The position numbers and the translations under genes are program-made. The notes below the pieces were generated by a model that was not told where the DNA came from, did no database searches, and worked only from the letters and a program-made list of their open reading frames with translations. Below, one piece after another: positions 47,699-58,170 of a stretch of DNA of 64,000 nt (its first letter is position 1; each line of letters begins with the position of its first letter). Origin of the DNA: Mikania micrantha (taxonomy: Eukaryota; Streptophyta; Magnoliopsida; Asterales; Asteraceae); contig CM018690.1 in the NCBI GenBank assembly GCA_009363875.1, positions 35,531,445 to 35,595,444 of the forward strand, given 5' to 3'.

Positions 47699-48919
47699 GA
47701 TCTCATCATCAATTCGCTCTATGGCAGTAGCAATGGGCGGCGGTGTTGTTAACTTTAAATGGCATGGGGCCTCTTACTTTATAATTATCCTTTTTCTTTC
47801 TATATGATGAAAATTGATTAGAACTAGGATTAAGGACCCGCGCACTGCAGCGGGTCTGATATACTGAACTGATATATCTTAAATATAAAATTCAAATATG
47901 AAACGTACATACAAAACATGTCACAACGACTATCACTATGACGACATTAAACCTTAAATCTTGTCACATTAAGAAAGTGACAATTGAAAGTATGTATGTA
48001 TGTAAAAATAAGAAAATACAACACTCAATCCTGGAAAACATCACACCTCCATGTCAGAGAGTTTTTTCACATATCTTATAATATATATCATTTTGCAGCA
48101 TCAGTGAAACATGTGCCTATCTATGCCTATTTATGGGATTGCTTAAGCCTAAAATTAACTCAGATGTAACAACTACAAAACCCAAGAACACAAAATAATA
48201 CAATAGAAACCACAACTTTGTTTTTCTTAAAGATCAATATTTCTGAATATATTAGTATACAAAAAGACCTAAAACCTCCAAATAATGGTTACAATATATC
48301 CAAAACATAAGATAAGACTAAAGCAATCGTGAATAAGAATAACATCATCATCATTATTAAACTCTGGTTATTTTTGTTATTCGTTGTATTCACAAACAAA
48401 TAGAATTCATTTTGTTAATTTGCTAGGAAGATCGTTATAGATCCTAACTTCAACGCACCAAAAGTACTAATTTGTCACAAAATAAGAGAACATTTACAAC
48501 AAATGAAGTGCAAAAAAAAAGTGGACGTGGCTGTGAAATTTGTAAATTAGGGTTTTGGCCTCTTGAATACTACTTCCTTCCTTGCATAGGGTTACAATCC
48601 CCTTACAACTTTGAGAAATCAAAATAAGATAGAATAAAATTAACAAAATGGTTACCTAAGTCGATTGTATTACACTAAGTTATCTGTCCAAATTGAGATA
48701 CAACTCAGTTCTTGGTTAATGGCTATGATCAAGTAAACCCTAAACTTTACCATATTTATCTAGATTTTATGTTTCAATCTACCCTTAGCCACTACAAAAG
48801 CATAATACTGTTGGACACAATCATATCAAATGCAATCACATATATAGAGGACCAAATAACTTAATGAAAACCATTATTCATGTATGGCATTCTTCCTATA
48901 AGATTATGAAAATACTAAC

Positions 48920-49187
48920 CTGAACTATGATAACTGCAATGCCAATCCACTTGCAAAATTCAATATCCGATTGAACAAATTCTTGAAATCTATCAATCTC
49001 TCTAGTTGGGTCCAAGGGCAGATCCTAATAATTTGATAATATGATTCATTAACTGCTTTTTATAGCAATATATGTATAAACTTGTTCAGTGATTTGAGTA
49101 TCATACCCTTTCCCAGTTACTGTCAAGTGCAATGAACAGAATCAAAGCCACCTCCATTAGAATGAACACAAATTTTAGAACAGTGTA
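48920..49187 (-). pseudogene. Tetraspanin gene fragment, two exons
   Basis: Exon a (49187-49107, 27 codons) and exon b (49024-48920, 35 codons) have intact GT-AG borders and join in phase. The words YTVLKFVFILMEVALILF and ALDSNWERDLPLDPTRE, then CKWIGIAVIIVQ, match plant tetraspanins of the TOM2A/TET18-20 type (a transmembrane segment, the small following loop, and the next transmembrane segment). No other exons lie nearby, so it is a captured fragment rather than a gene. Confidence 0.82.
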
Positions 49188-49240
49188 CTGCAAAGCTCAA
49201 GATTCAAGGAAAAAGGTCCTAAAAATGGTGCATTTTTATG

Positions 49241-49471
49241 TTATTGACATGTTTCTTTGTAGTAATATCTGATTATTGTTGATGGTGGCAATTCCCTACA
49301 CACCCGAACATGACAGGAAACCAAAAACCCTTCCATCTCAGGACACTTGCTAGAACAGAACTGCAAATACAAAACCCCCTTCACTTCTTCATGATAATAA
49401 CTAATCTGTCTTCGTGCAAACCAATCCTTAACCTCCTCGCTCATAATTTCCCCTGTTTTCTCAAATCCCAA
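49241..49471 (-). pseudogene. Unidentified captured coding fragment
   Basis: A 76-codon frame, beginning MGFEKTGEIMSEEVKDWF and containing RRQISYYHEEVKGVLYLQFC, has natural protein composition unlike the AT-rich shadows elsewhere. It lies upstream of the tetraspanin exons within the same probable Helitron. I cannot name the parent gene; it may be an exon from a second host gene. Confidence 0.4.
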
Positions 49472-50146
49472 TCGTCTTCCTAGTCGTTTAGAGTAACAAT
49501 TTCACACAAATCAATGATGATCGCTGCCAAGGCCAACGACGTATGAAACGACCATCGGCAACAACAAACATCAATCACCCATGCTTCATCTCGGTTGATT
49601 ATCCCGTCACTACTACTAAACAGCAGACGAAGCCGACTGAAAACAGAGATAAATCGTGAGATAGACATCGCTATGGGGATGAGAACCACATTCAATCACC
49701 ATAAATCACCAGAAAAAAGGAATAAGCCAGAGAAACCAAGGAAACCTCCCTTGATTCGTAGGAGAGGAGGAGAAGACGATCGGTGGCTGGTAGGTAAGAA
49801 ATGAGAAACAAAGAAGCGTATTCTCAAAGAATCACGCATGAATACTTGTACCACACGCATAAAAAGGCATACCAAATTGAACAGTAGTTTCTCCTCACAA
49901 ACTAAAGTTGGTTTTTAATCTATATATTAATAGAGAATAAGAACAATGGTGGATGCAACTCTTGTAACTTAATTTTGCATAATATACATTGATTTGAGAT
50001 ATATGTTTTTGCATAATAGTAGAGACCAATTTTTAATTTTACTATAGGGTATACATGGAACCAATTTTGGGAAAGGAACCAAAACCAGTTCTTGGTTTAT
50101 ACTATTGTACTTGGCTACTTGCCATAACCGGTTAGGGCACTAGGAG

Positions 50147-50211
50147 TCGTCCTGTGTTTCCCCACTTTTCCCCGTTGCCACATCAGCGCCACATCAGCTT
50201 TTCTCACTTTT
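50147..50211. mobile_element. Fragment of the Harbinger-like left end
   Basis: Words gagtcgtcc, cacttttccccgttg and cacatcagcgccacatcag match the left end of the element at 44580-44660. The copy is cut off on the right by the LTR that starts at 50212. Confidence 0.6.
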
Positions 50212-51293
50212 TGTAACATCAGTGCCGGAACCGTCACCGGAACAGTGATCTTAAACAGTAGCATGAACAGTAAACAGGTACGAATCATATACATTTCAGT
50301 ACGTTTTATTATTCATATCATTTATCATTATCATGGTGAGTTGTCATAGAACAGTTTCAGACACATTTAACAGAAAACACAGTTCAGAACAATGGTTCTT
50401 GAGTCAGAAAATTATCTGGCAATACAGAACCATCATGTGATTATTTGTTAGGATTTATTATGTATGAACGTATGTGAGACTTTATAGAACAAACACACGA
50501 ATATCGTTATGTGAATGCTAAATTGACGGGTTATTCGTATAGGTGACGATCTGTACGAATATATCTGAAAGTTTAACGTTCTGAAGGATATTCTATAATT
50601 AGAAAACAAGATTGAAAAGTATAGTTATCGTCGTGTTTGTACGGGTGACGATTCGAACGAATACGCGCGACAACCGTACATTTCGATTTAAACAGTAAAT
50701 TAATATTTTAAATTTAATAAATAGAAGATATTAGTTAATTTATTAGGAATCACAACCTTGTATAATTAAAAGATTTCTAATTTTATAATTGTGTCGTTTA
50801 GTTGCGAAAGCTACGCGAACCGGTATTTTACGCGAAACCGAACGAGACCGATCCACCGGGTAAATGAAACAATTAATATGGTGAGTAAATGCACCACCAA
50901 CCATCATCAACCCCATCCTCTCTCTCATAAATCGTTTTCCACTCTCTCTCTAAAACGAGTTCTCCACCTTCTCTCTAGAATATTCCATTCGTTTCAAGCC
51001 GGAAGTTAGCATATTTGGTGTCACAACGTTCATCTCGCTACGTGGATCACTGAAGTACAACTTATTTCAAGTTTCCATTCACGAAATCTAAGGTAAAAGA
51101 TCATTATATTTTCGGTTTTAGGGTATTCACGAGCTCGTTTAGTTGTAGTTATGATAATAGCTTTTAAACACTTATAAACGATGAGATGGGCACTAGTAAA
51201 CAAGTAGGGATGTATAGAAATTGTGTTATAACAGATCAAAGTCGATGTGGACATGAGAATTACAGGTTCGTGGAAAAAGAAGGTTGGCCGAAC
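50212..51293 (+). repeat. Host 5' LTR, first part
   Basis: Begins tgtaacatcagtgccggaac and shares blocks with the gag-only element's LTR (gtgacgatctgtacgaata, ctgaaagtttaacg). A pyrimidine-rich stretch (ctctctctc) at 50928-50990 resembles a transcribed leader. It ends in the target copy cgaac (51289-51293). Confidence 0.85.
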
Positions 51294-51728
51294 TGTAACA
51301 TCTGTACCGGAACCGTCACCGGAACAGTAATTTGCACAGTAAAGTGCACAGTAACTCAGGTACAAGTTACGTGAAACTATGTTGATACTATTTACACATG
51401 TGGCATAACATGAAACTATTATGCGATTGTCTGAAATCTGATTTAAAACCTTACGGTTTAACAGTCAGAAACAAATCAGACAACACAGAACTGACAAACA
51501 GATGATTGATTTCATGCTAATATGTATAAACGTATGCGAGGTTAAACAGAACAAAACTATAACAGTTGTTGTTACAGAATGCTAAACCGACGAATTATTC
51601 GTACAGGTGACGATCTGTACGAATAGATCTGAAAGTTTAACGATCTGAAATGATGACTGGAAAGTAGAAAACAAAATCAGAAAGTGAAACGTACGATCGT
51701 GTTCGTACAGTTAGCGCTCTGTACGAAA
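51294..51728 (+). repeat. Truncated 5' LTR of the gag-only element
   Basis: Matches 53673-54107 nearly perfectly and then breaks (gtacgaaaacg followed by atcgtgttgatatcagagc). The TATA box and the last 4 kb present in the 3' copy are missing. Confidence 0.85.
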
Positions 51729-51849
51729 ACGATCGTGTTGATATCAGAGCTCAAGGTTATAGAGAATATTAGGTCATTTACTTAAATGGTTTGGCCTAGA
51801 CTATAACTTAGGGACCCTCATGTAGAGAACTTAGGATTATGTTTGCATT

Positions 51850-53208
51850 ATGTTTTCTGCATTCGATCACCGCACTAACCAAATTCTTTTGGTTATGATC
51901 AGAATGCCGCCAAGAAAACAGCCTACTACTCAGACTTCTGCACCACATTCTTCTACTCCTACACCACCAGATTCACCACCGCCACCGCCACCTCCTCCTC
52001 CACATTCTCCTCCGCCAGGCTCAAGCACTGTTCAGATGATAGATCCTGCTACTATCGCCTTGGCGACACTGCTGAGTACTCAACTGACAAGTCAGCTGAA
52101 AGATGTCATCCCAGAGATGATAAACAGAATTCAAGGCCATGGCAACACTTCTGGCCATACTACAGGAGAGGCTAGTGGAAACACTAGTCATACTTCAGAC
52201 TGCTCCTACATGTCCTTTGTAGGATGCAAACCCCCAAGTTTCACCGGTGCTGAAGGAGCTGTTGGACTAATCCAATGGCTAGAAAAGATGGAGAACACCT
52301 TGGACATAAGCAGTTGTCCAGAACACCACAAGGTTCGCTATGCAACTGGATCATTTAGCAAGCGAGCTTTGACATGGTGGAATGCTCAGATTAGAGCAAA
52401 GGGGAGGGATGAAACAATGACGATGCCCTGGGCAGAGTTCAAACTTCTACTGAGGAATGAGTTCTGTCCGAAACATGAACTGCAGCAATTAGAGGTTGAG
52501 CTCTCGAACCATGTGATGAAGGGAGCCGATCATATGACTTTTACCAACCGCTATCATGAACTGGTAGCCCTGGTGCCAGAGATGGTGCCAACATTGGAAA
52601 AGTTGATTGATCGATATGTAGCAGGATTACCATCCTGTATTCAAAGCATTGTATTGGCTTCATATCCTGCTACACTGGAGTCAGCTATCTCCCTCTCAGC
52701 TAAGCTTACCAAAGTAATGGTAAAATCTGGAGAATTGAAAGACGACTCGGGCAAGACTAAAGAGGAACAACCGAAGAAGAAGCAAAAGGTCATTCAAGAC
52801 TACGCGAAACCCGTGCCTCTCCATCAAGTTGCTACAGTACCTGCTAAAGCTACACGCAAACCCTACTCAGGTGTACATCCTCAATGTGCACAATGCCAGT
52901 TTCACCATGCTGCCACAATGCCGTGTAGGCAGTGTACTAACTGTGACCGTAAAGGCCATCTGGTACAACACTGCCGAACCACACCGGCACCGGTCGTAAA
53001 CAACGCCGCCATGGCAATGCCACCACCACAAAACCCTGACAATTACAACAATAACAATCGGGGATGCTATAACTGTGGAGAACTAGGTCATTTCTCCAGA
53101 GACTGCCCGAAGAAGGCACAACAAGGAGCTCAAGTGCCTCGTGGGAGAGCACATATGATTGGAGCCGCTGCAGCACGCCAAGACCCGGAGACGGGTACTG
53201 GTATGTAG
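51850..53208 (+). CDS. Gag polyprotein of the gag-only element (452 aa)
   Basis: The frame opens at the ATG at 51850; a second in-frame start, MPPRKQPTT at 51904, aligns with the host element's Gag start and may be the true one. A Pro-rich N-terminus (about ten prolines in a row) leads to the capsid-like domain with FVGCKPPSFTGAEG, WLEKMENTLDI, RALTWWNAQIRAKG and LEVELSNHVMKGADHM. Two zinc knuckles, CTNCDRKGHLVQHC (near residue 361) and CYNCGELGHFSRDC (near 405), would bind RNA. The frame ends with TAG at 53206-53208 just where the protease begins in the host copy. It is intact, which suggests selection for Gag or recent origin. Confidence 0.92.
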   Translation: MFSAFDHRTNQILLVMIRMPPRKQPTTQTSAPHSSTPTPPDSPPPPPPPPPHSPPPGSSTVQMIDPATIALATLLSTQLTSQLKDVIPEMINRIQGHGNTSGHTTGEASGNTSHTSDCSYMSFVGCKPPSFTGAEGAVGLIQWLEKMENTLDISSCPEHHKVRYATGSFSKRALTWWNAQIRAKGRDETMTMPWAEFKLLLRNEFCPKHELQQLEVELSNHVMKGADHMTFTNRYHELVALVPEMVPTLEKLIDRYVAGLPSCIQSIVLASYPATLESAISLSAKLTKVMVKSGELKDDSGKTKEEQPKKKQKVIQDYAKPVPLHQVATVPAKATRKPYSGVHPQCAQCQFHHAATMPCRQCTNCDRKGHLVQHCRTTPAPVVNNAAMAMPPPQNPDNYNNNNRGCYNCGELGHFSRDCPKKAQQGAQVPRGRAHMIGAAAARQDPETGTGM

Positions 53209-53660
53209 TATCTCCTTACTCACAAGACTTTATTTCATTTTGATACTAGTATGAATAAGAAATTTATCTTATTCTTATTAGTATAAACACATGAGTATTC
53301 CATGGAACTTAGAAATCCTTTTATTGTGATACAAACAATGAAAGAGTGCCTAGTTAATACACATAACATACGAAGGAGACAATAACTAACACTAAGATTG
53401 TGTAACAATTGATGCTCAATGCATCAACTAGTTTGAGCAATAAGGTGTTGGAATCATACATAGACTTAGTAAGCCGTAACAGTAAGACACTGATGCACAA
53501 TAAGATTAGCGAAACTTTGAGGTCATACATAAGAATCCTAAACACAACCCAGATTTGACTTGGGAGTGTAGGGACAACACACGAAACAAAGTCTTTCCAC
53601 CTGTTTACAAAGAAAGTCGTTCCGATAATAACTTTTAAATTTCGGGACGAAATTTCTTTA
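53209..53660 (+). pseudogene. Degraded protease start and residual interior
   Basis: Words such as gactttat and ttttgatactagt at about 53225-53250 correspond to the host protease at 62535-62570 (gacttttat, tttgatactggt), but stops and indels break it, and no reverse-transcriptase block follows. The rest has no similarity that I recognise. It ends in the tract ttcgggacgaaatttc and acaaggggaga. Confidence 0.7.
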
Positions 53661-54330
53661 ACAAGGGGAGACTGTAACATATGTACCGGAACCGTCACCG
53701 GAACAGTAATTTGCACAGTAAAGTGCACAGTAACTCAGGTACAAGTTACGTGAAACTATGTTGATACTATTTACACATGTGGCATAACATGAAACTATTA
53801 TGCGATTGTCTGAAATCTGATTTAAAACCTTACGGTTTAACAGTCAGAAACAAATCAGACAACACAGAACTGACAAACAGATGATTGATTTCATGCTAAT
53901 ATGTATAAACGTATGCGAGGTTAAACAGAACAAAACTATAACAGTTGTTGTTACAGAATGCTAAACCGACGAATTATTCGTACAGGTGACGATCTGTACG
54001 AATAGATCTGAAAGTTTAATGATCTGAAATGATGACTGGAAAGTAGAAAACAAAATCAGAAAGTGAAACGTACGATCGTGTTCGTACAGTTAGCGCTCTG
54101 TACGAAAACGCGCGTAAGTGACATTTTCTGACAAAACGAAAACGGAAGCGGCACGATCGATAATAAAATTAAGGAAATATAATATTTCCTGTTTTACAAT
54201 TTTGAAACTCATCCTTAAATAAATTAAATCGAAACTGTTTTAAATAAATCGCGAACAATACGCGTCACGTTGCGGAAACGTAACGAAAACGCGAACCGAG
54301 CAACGAAAACGAACCCGAACCCACTCGGGG

Positions 54331-54338
54331 TATAAATA
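54331..54338 (+). promoter_or_regulatory. TATA box of the 3' LTR
   Basis: tataaata followed 30-60 bp later by a CT-rich stretch (ctctctctc) typical of plant leaders. The 5' LTR copy lacks this region. The role is inferred from the motif and position. Confidence 0.6.
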
Positions 54339-54759
54339 CCCTAAATGAGTTGATCTACCTCATTCATCTCTTCACCTTCTCTCTCTAAAACCTCTCTCCC
54401 GGTTCTCTCTCTCTCTAAAAACCCTAACCTTCAATCACTCATAACTCACTCGTTTCTTAACAAAAATGAGTGATTCTTGCGCCCGATCGAAGCTTGTGAT
54501 CTCCTCTACACGAAAGTACAAAGGATCCGACCCAGAAACTTCAGAATCGAAGGTAATTTGAGCCCCAAAGTAGCGATTTTAGGGTTTATAAACCCTATTT
54601 CGACCCATCTCCCTTCAACCGGTGAAAACCCTTCAAGCTCTTGGGAAACACCACCAAATCACTCAGACATAATATAGGAACAAACCCTTCCTCATTGCTA
54701 GTCGATTTGTTGGATTTATGACCGCCTAACCTTGTATCTCGCCATGGCCGAATGGCCTT

Positions 54760-55230
54760 TATCCAGCTCATCGAATGACTGGGCGAACCAGTGTTTCGGC
54801 GAATGATGAGCAAACTCCTTCGGCGAATGTCAACTCAACTTCATTCGACTGGCATGTGTTCATTCGGCCATTACCTTTCATTCGAGCCTCCACCGGCGTA
54901 TGAGCCTCATTCAATCGGGATGCTTCATTCGACCATGAAACCCTATTCGCCCACTCCTCATTCGACCCTCATACCCCCATGCACCATTCGTCAGCCACTC
55001 CACTCCGAATGAGTCTCACTCGCCTGCTACTCAGTCGACCATATCTCATACGACAGCACCTCCATTCGCTATGCATTCCCTTCGCAGGCCACCTTATTCG
55101 ACTGGACTCATTCGCCATGGGCTAAGCCACATTCGGCCAAAGGCCATGTGGCTAGCCATTCGATTGGGTGTTCCACTAATGGGCCAGCTCTCACTCGACC
55201 ACCAAGTCATGGCTCTTGATGTCTTCACTC
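54760..55230. repeat. Array of ATTCG-type words
   Basis: Words attcgac, attcggc, attcgcc and close variants, including complements cgaat, occur about 25 times in 470 bp with irregular spacing. Confidence 0.75.
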
Positions 55231-55264
55231 GACCTAATCTTGTGACAAACTTGTTAGATTGGTA

Positions 55265-55590
55265 GTCCAAAATGGCCCAGTTCGTTGGCCCAATATCACA
55301 TGTTAGCCCAAAGTTTAGGCCCAACACACATTCCATAAGAAACAGTTTGGGCCACTAACCTCTAACAGGCCCAAATAACCCTTCTCTGGCCCAACAAAAT
55401 TAACAAGGCCCAACAGCCACCCTTTGGCCCACCATCAATTCGTACGACCATCTGTTGGGCCCAGACTTGGTGTTAGCCCAATAACAAACGGTTTGGCCTT
55501 GGGAAGAATACGGCTCATATACACACTTGGCCCAAGTGTGGCTGCGGCCCAGTTGATTTGTTAAGACCACATGACATTTGGCCCAATGTA
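55265..55590. repeat. Array of GGCCCA words
   Basis: ggccca or agccca (complement of TGGGCC/TGGGCT) recurs about a dozen times in 325 bp with irregular spacing. TGGGCC is the plant site-II core, so the array could bind TCP factors. Confidence 0.75.
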
Positions 55591-56751
55591 TTCACGATGA
55601 GAACTAACGCATAAAAGCTAAATGGTTAATAATGATATACATGGGATTGGAAATCTACTATTATACTGTTAGTGAAAGGATTTCAAAACAAACATGAAAC
55701 AAGATATTCTAATGACTACATGTAAGCTTAAAGTGGGAACTCAAGTTTATAATTAAAGGATATGAAAACCTCAACTGTTAGAAAATGTCAAGACTTCTTA
55801 CAATAAAGTAACAAACTATTTCAAGTCTAGCAATGGCAACAAATTAGGTTCAACACACAACACAAGGACATTGCCCTAATAATGAAATAAAAAGGGTAAA
55901 TATTAACAAAATCTATAACAAGTGTACAAGGGCCGAATGATGACCGAGACTTACGTGTGTTAGCCAACTCTAAGGCTAACACCTACACACACACGCTTAA
56001 ACATATACGACTTATACTCACAAGTTACAACATCGTGAAATAAATACAGGATCGTGAACACAACAACAACTACAAACAACGAGCGCGTACATACTTGTTT
56101 AGGCTAAGTCAACCACAACAACTACAAGGTGAGTTCATTGTCCCTTTTCAAACATATTTGTTTTTACCTCGGGACTGAGAAGCATGTTATACATTTTAGA
56201 CAAACATTGAAATGTTTTAAATAAATGCTTTTACACTTATTCTTGGTGCTTATATTGTATGCTTGACACTTATGACTTATGGTTTATACTTAAACTTCAT
56301 GATTGATACTTATGCTATGAAACTTTAGGCTTAAACTTTACACTTGGTGAGGATACTATAAACTTTATTCCTAACTATAGGCTAAAGTCTAAATGACTAT
56401 GCCAGGGGCTACGAACTTAAACTATACGCTTGATGAGTGTGCTATAAACTTTAGGCTTAGACAACATACTCGATGCTAAGGCTTTGAAACACTGACACTA
56501 AATGCTAACACTTGATACACTCGTTTCGGAAACAAATACTATGAACGCATATTCTGAACACTAATACTTTATATCATTATTCTAAAGGTTAATTTCTTAC
56601 ACTCTTAATCTAGGTGTCAATTCAGTTTGTCACTTACACTTCCTTGCTTAAACTTAAACTTGGAAACTTAACTCACGAAGACTTATTCTTAAAGCACTTA
56701 AATGTTTGAAACAATTGTTTTAAACTTAGCAAAATGCTTTTATACTATTGA

Positions 56752-56929
56752 TTATGCCAAGTGCTAAAGGCATAAGACACAACCAAAACTAAATGCTAAT
56801 GATTATGCCAAGTGCTAAAGGCATAAGACACTATTTAAACTCAATGCTATTTGATTATGCCAAGTGTTAAAGGCATAAGCTACTTGCTAATACTAAAGCT
56901 ATGTGTTAATACCAAGTGCTAAGGGTATT
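56752..56929. repeat. Four hairpin repeats around aagtgctaa
   Basis: Copies are 56752-56775, 56803-56826 and 56855-56878 (arms TTATGCC and GGCATAA), and 56908-56929 (arms AATACC and GGTATT). The loop is aagtgctaa or a close variant in all four. Confidence 0.9.
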
Positions 56930-56984
56930 TGCTATCTGATGGTGCTAATGTGAATGCTTGATATACCTGGGAAGACTCAGACAA

Positions 56985-57310
56985 CAGACTGATTGACCGC
57001 CGCGTCTTGACATTGGTCAAGCCCTACTAGTCATCAGTAAAACTATGGGGATGCTTTAAACTTGTATGCTTAAACTATAGGACATTGTAGGACAGACTGT
57101 TGACCGCCGCGTGTTGACCTAAGTGTCAACCCCTACTAGTCATCAGTGTTCCTCCTTGTCGGACATCGTAAGATCGACTGATGGCCGCCGCGTCTTGACA
57201 TTGGTCAAGCCCTACTAGTCATCAGTGCTCTTCGGTGTTAAAATCATGTAAGACAGACTGATTGACCGCCGCGCCTTGGCAGTGGTCAAGCCCTACTAGT
57301 CATTCAGTGT
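56985..57310. repeat. Four repeats with an internal hairpin
   Basis: Each copy contains cagact or cgactg, then gaccgccgcg, an inverted pair, and ccctactagtcat-cagt. The arms are CTTGAC/GTCAAG (57006-57011 and 57016-57021), GTTGAC/GTCAAC (57113-57118 and 57125-57130), CTTGAC/GTCAAG (57194-57199 and 57204-57209) and CTTGGC/GTCAAG (57275-57280 and 57285-57290). Confidence 0.88.
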
Positions 57311-58170
57311 TCTTCTTGATTTAATCATCAGGACCGTTATGGATGGATGCTAAATTCCCTAGGGTATTAAGCTGTCCATAATGGTGCCTCTCAAACTTGA
57401 TACTCATATACTACTTTGTGCGGGTGAAATGTTAGGTAAGACGCTTAATTATCATTAACAGCAATGTCCTATGCGACTTAGTATGTGGTGGGACGTCGTC
57501 TGGGCGGGTGGTAGGCTTGACCCAGGGGTATGCCCTATATATAAGCATACCGAGTTGGATGATACAGGTGGTGTTAATGAGATTAGGGTTGTTACCTAGG
57601 GGAATACTAGAATGCTTTTGGTGGATTATCATAAACTTCTAAACACGATGCTTGTTAAACTCATATTGAAACTAATACATACAAATAACATAGACTTGGA
57701 AACTCTGATTCAATAAACCAAAGCTACTTTTCACATACTAAAAACTACATGAACTCACCAACTATTGTGTTGACCTTGTTTTCTTACATGCTTTCTCAGG
57801 TGACGCACATGTATAAGCTAAGACTCAGAACTTTGCATGCTAGGTAGCCCAACTAGAGGACCCAGCAGACTTTTGAAGAGCACATCTTTTGTAGTTAATA
57901 CGAATCTCTTTTGATATCTTGTACAGATACAAGATAGAAACATTCGATTCTTTTGGATAGGTTTACTTGGTTAAATTATCAAACATCAACATTGTAATTT
58001 AACTTTGTAATCCTATCTTAATGCTTTATTGTGCTTTAGATATTCTTAACATTGATGCTATGTAAACAATCTGATCAAACCGATTATCACACCCGATATT
58101 GCGCCCCGGGAACCTTCCGCCCGACGGGAAAACCCGATCCGTTCCCGCCGGCCCGGGGTGTGACACGAAC

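Larger units (their letters stand above)
47824..49936 (-). mobile_element. Probable Helitron carrying gene fragments
   Basis: On the minus strand the 3' end is at 47824: CTAG followed by T, preceded by a hairpin with perfect arms GACCCG (47835-47840) and CGGGTC (47851-47856). A candidate 5' end, TCTCTATTAATATATAG in complement, is at about 49920-49936, though the flanking base is T rather than the expected A, so that boundary is tentative. Inside are two tetraspanin exons in the same orientation plus a further open piece. Helitrons are known to capture host gene segments. Confidence 0.65.
51294..58165 (+). mobile_element. Gag-only Gypsy element nested in the host LTR
   Basis: Flanked by cgaac at 51289-51293 and 58166-58170. 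The left LTR (51294 to about 51728) keeps only the first 435 bp or so; the right LTR runs 53673-58165 (4493 bp), from TGTAACATATG to GGGGTGTGACA. Where both exist they differ at only two or three places. The interior has a primer-binding-like gatatcagagc near 51739, one gag frame, a degraded protease start, then about 440 bp with no pol, and a purine-rich tract acaaggggaga before the 3' LTR. It lacks reverse transcriptase and integrase and so depends on a partner for movement. Confidence 0.9.
53673..58165 (+). repeat. 3' LTR of the gag-only element, 4.5 kb
   Basis: It contains a TATA box, tataaata at 54331-54338, a CT-rich leader with aaccctaa (about 54380-54430), and then several arrays: ATTCG words (54760-55230), GGCCCA words (55265-55590), hairpin repeats (56752-56929 and 56985-57310). 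The last 120 bp, gcgccccgggaaccttccgc onward, match the host LTR end at about 60950-61014. No coding frame. Confidence 0.85.
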
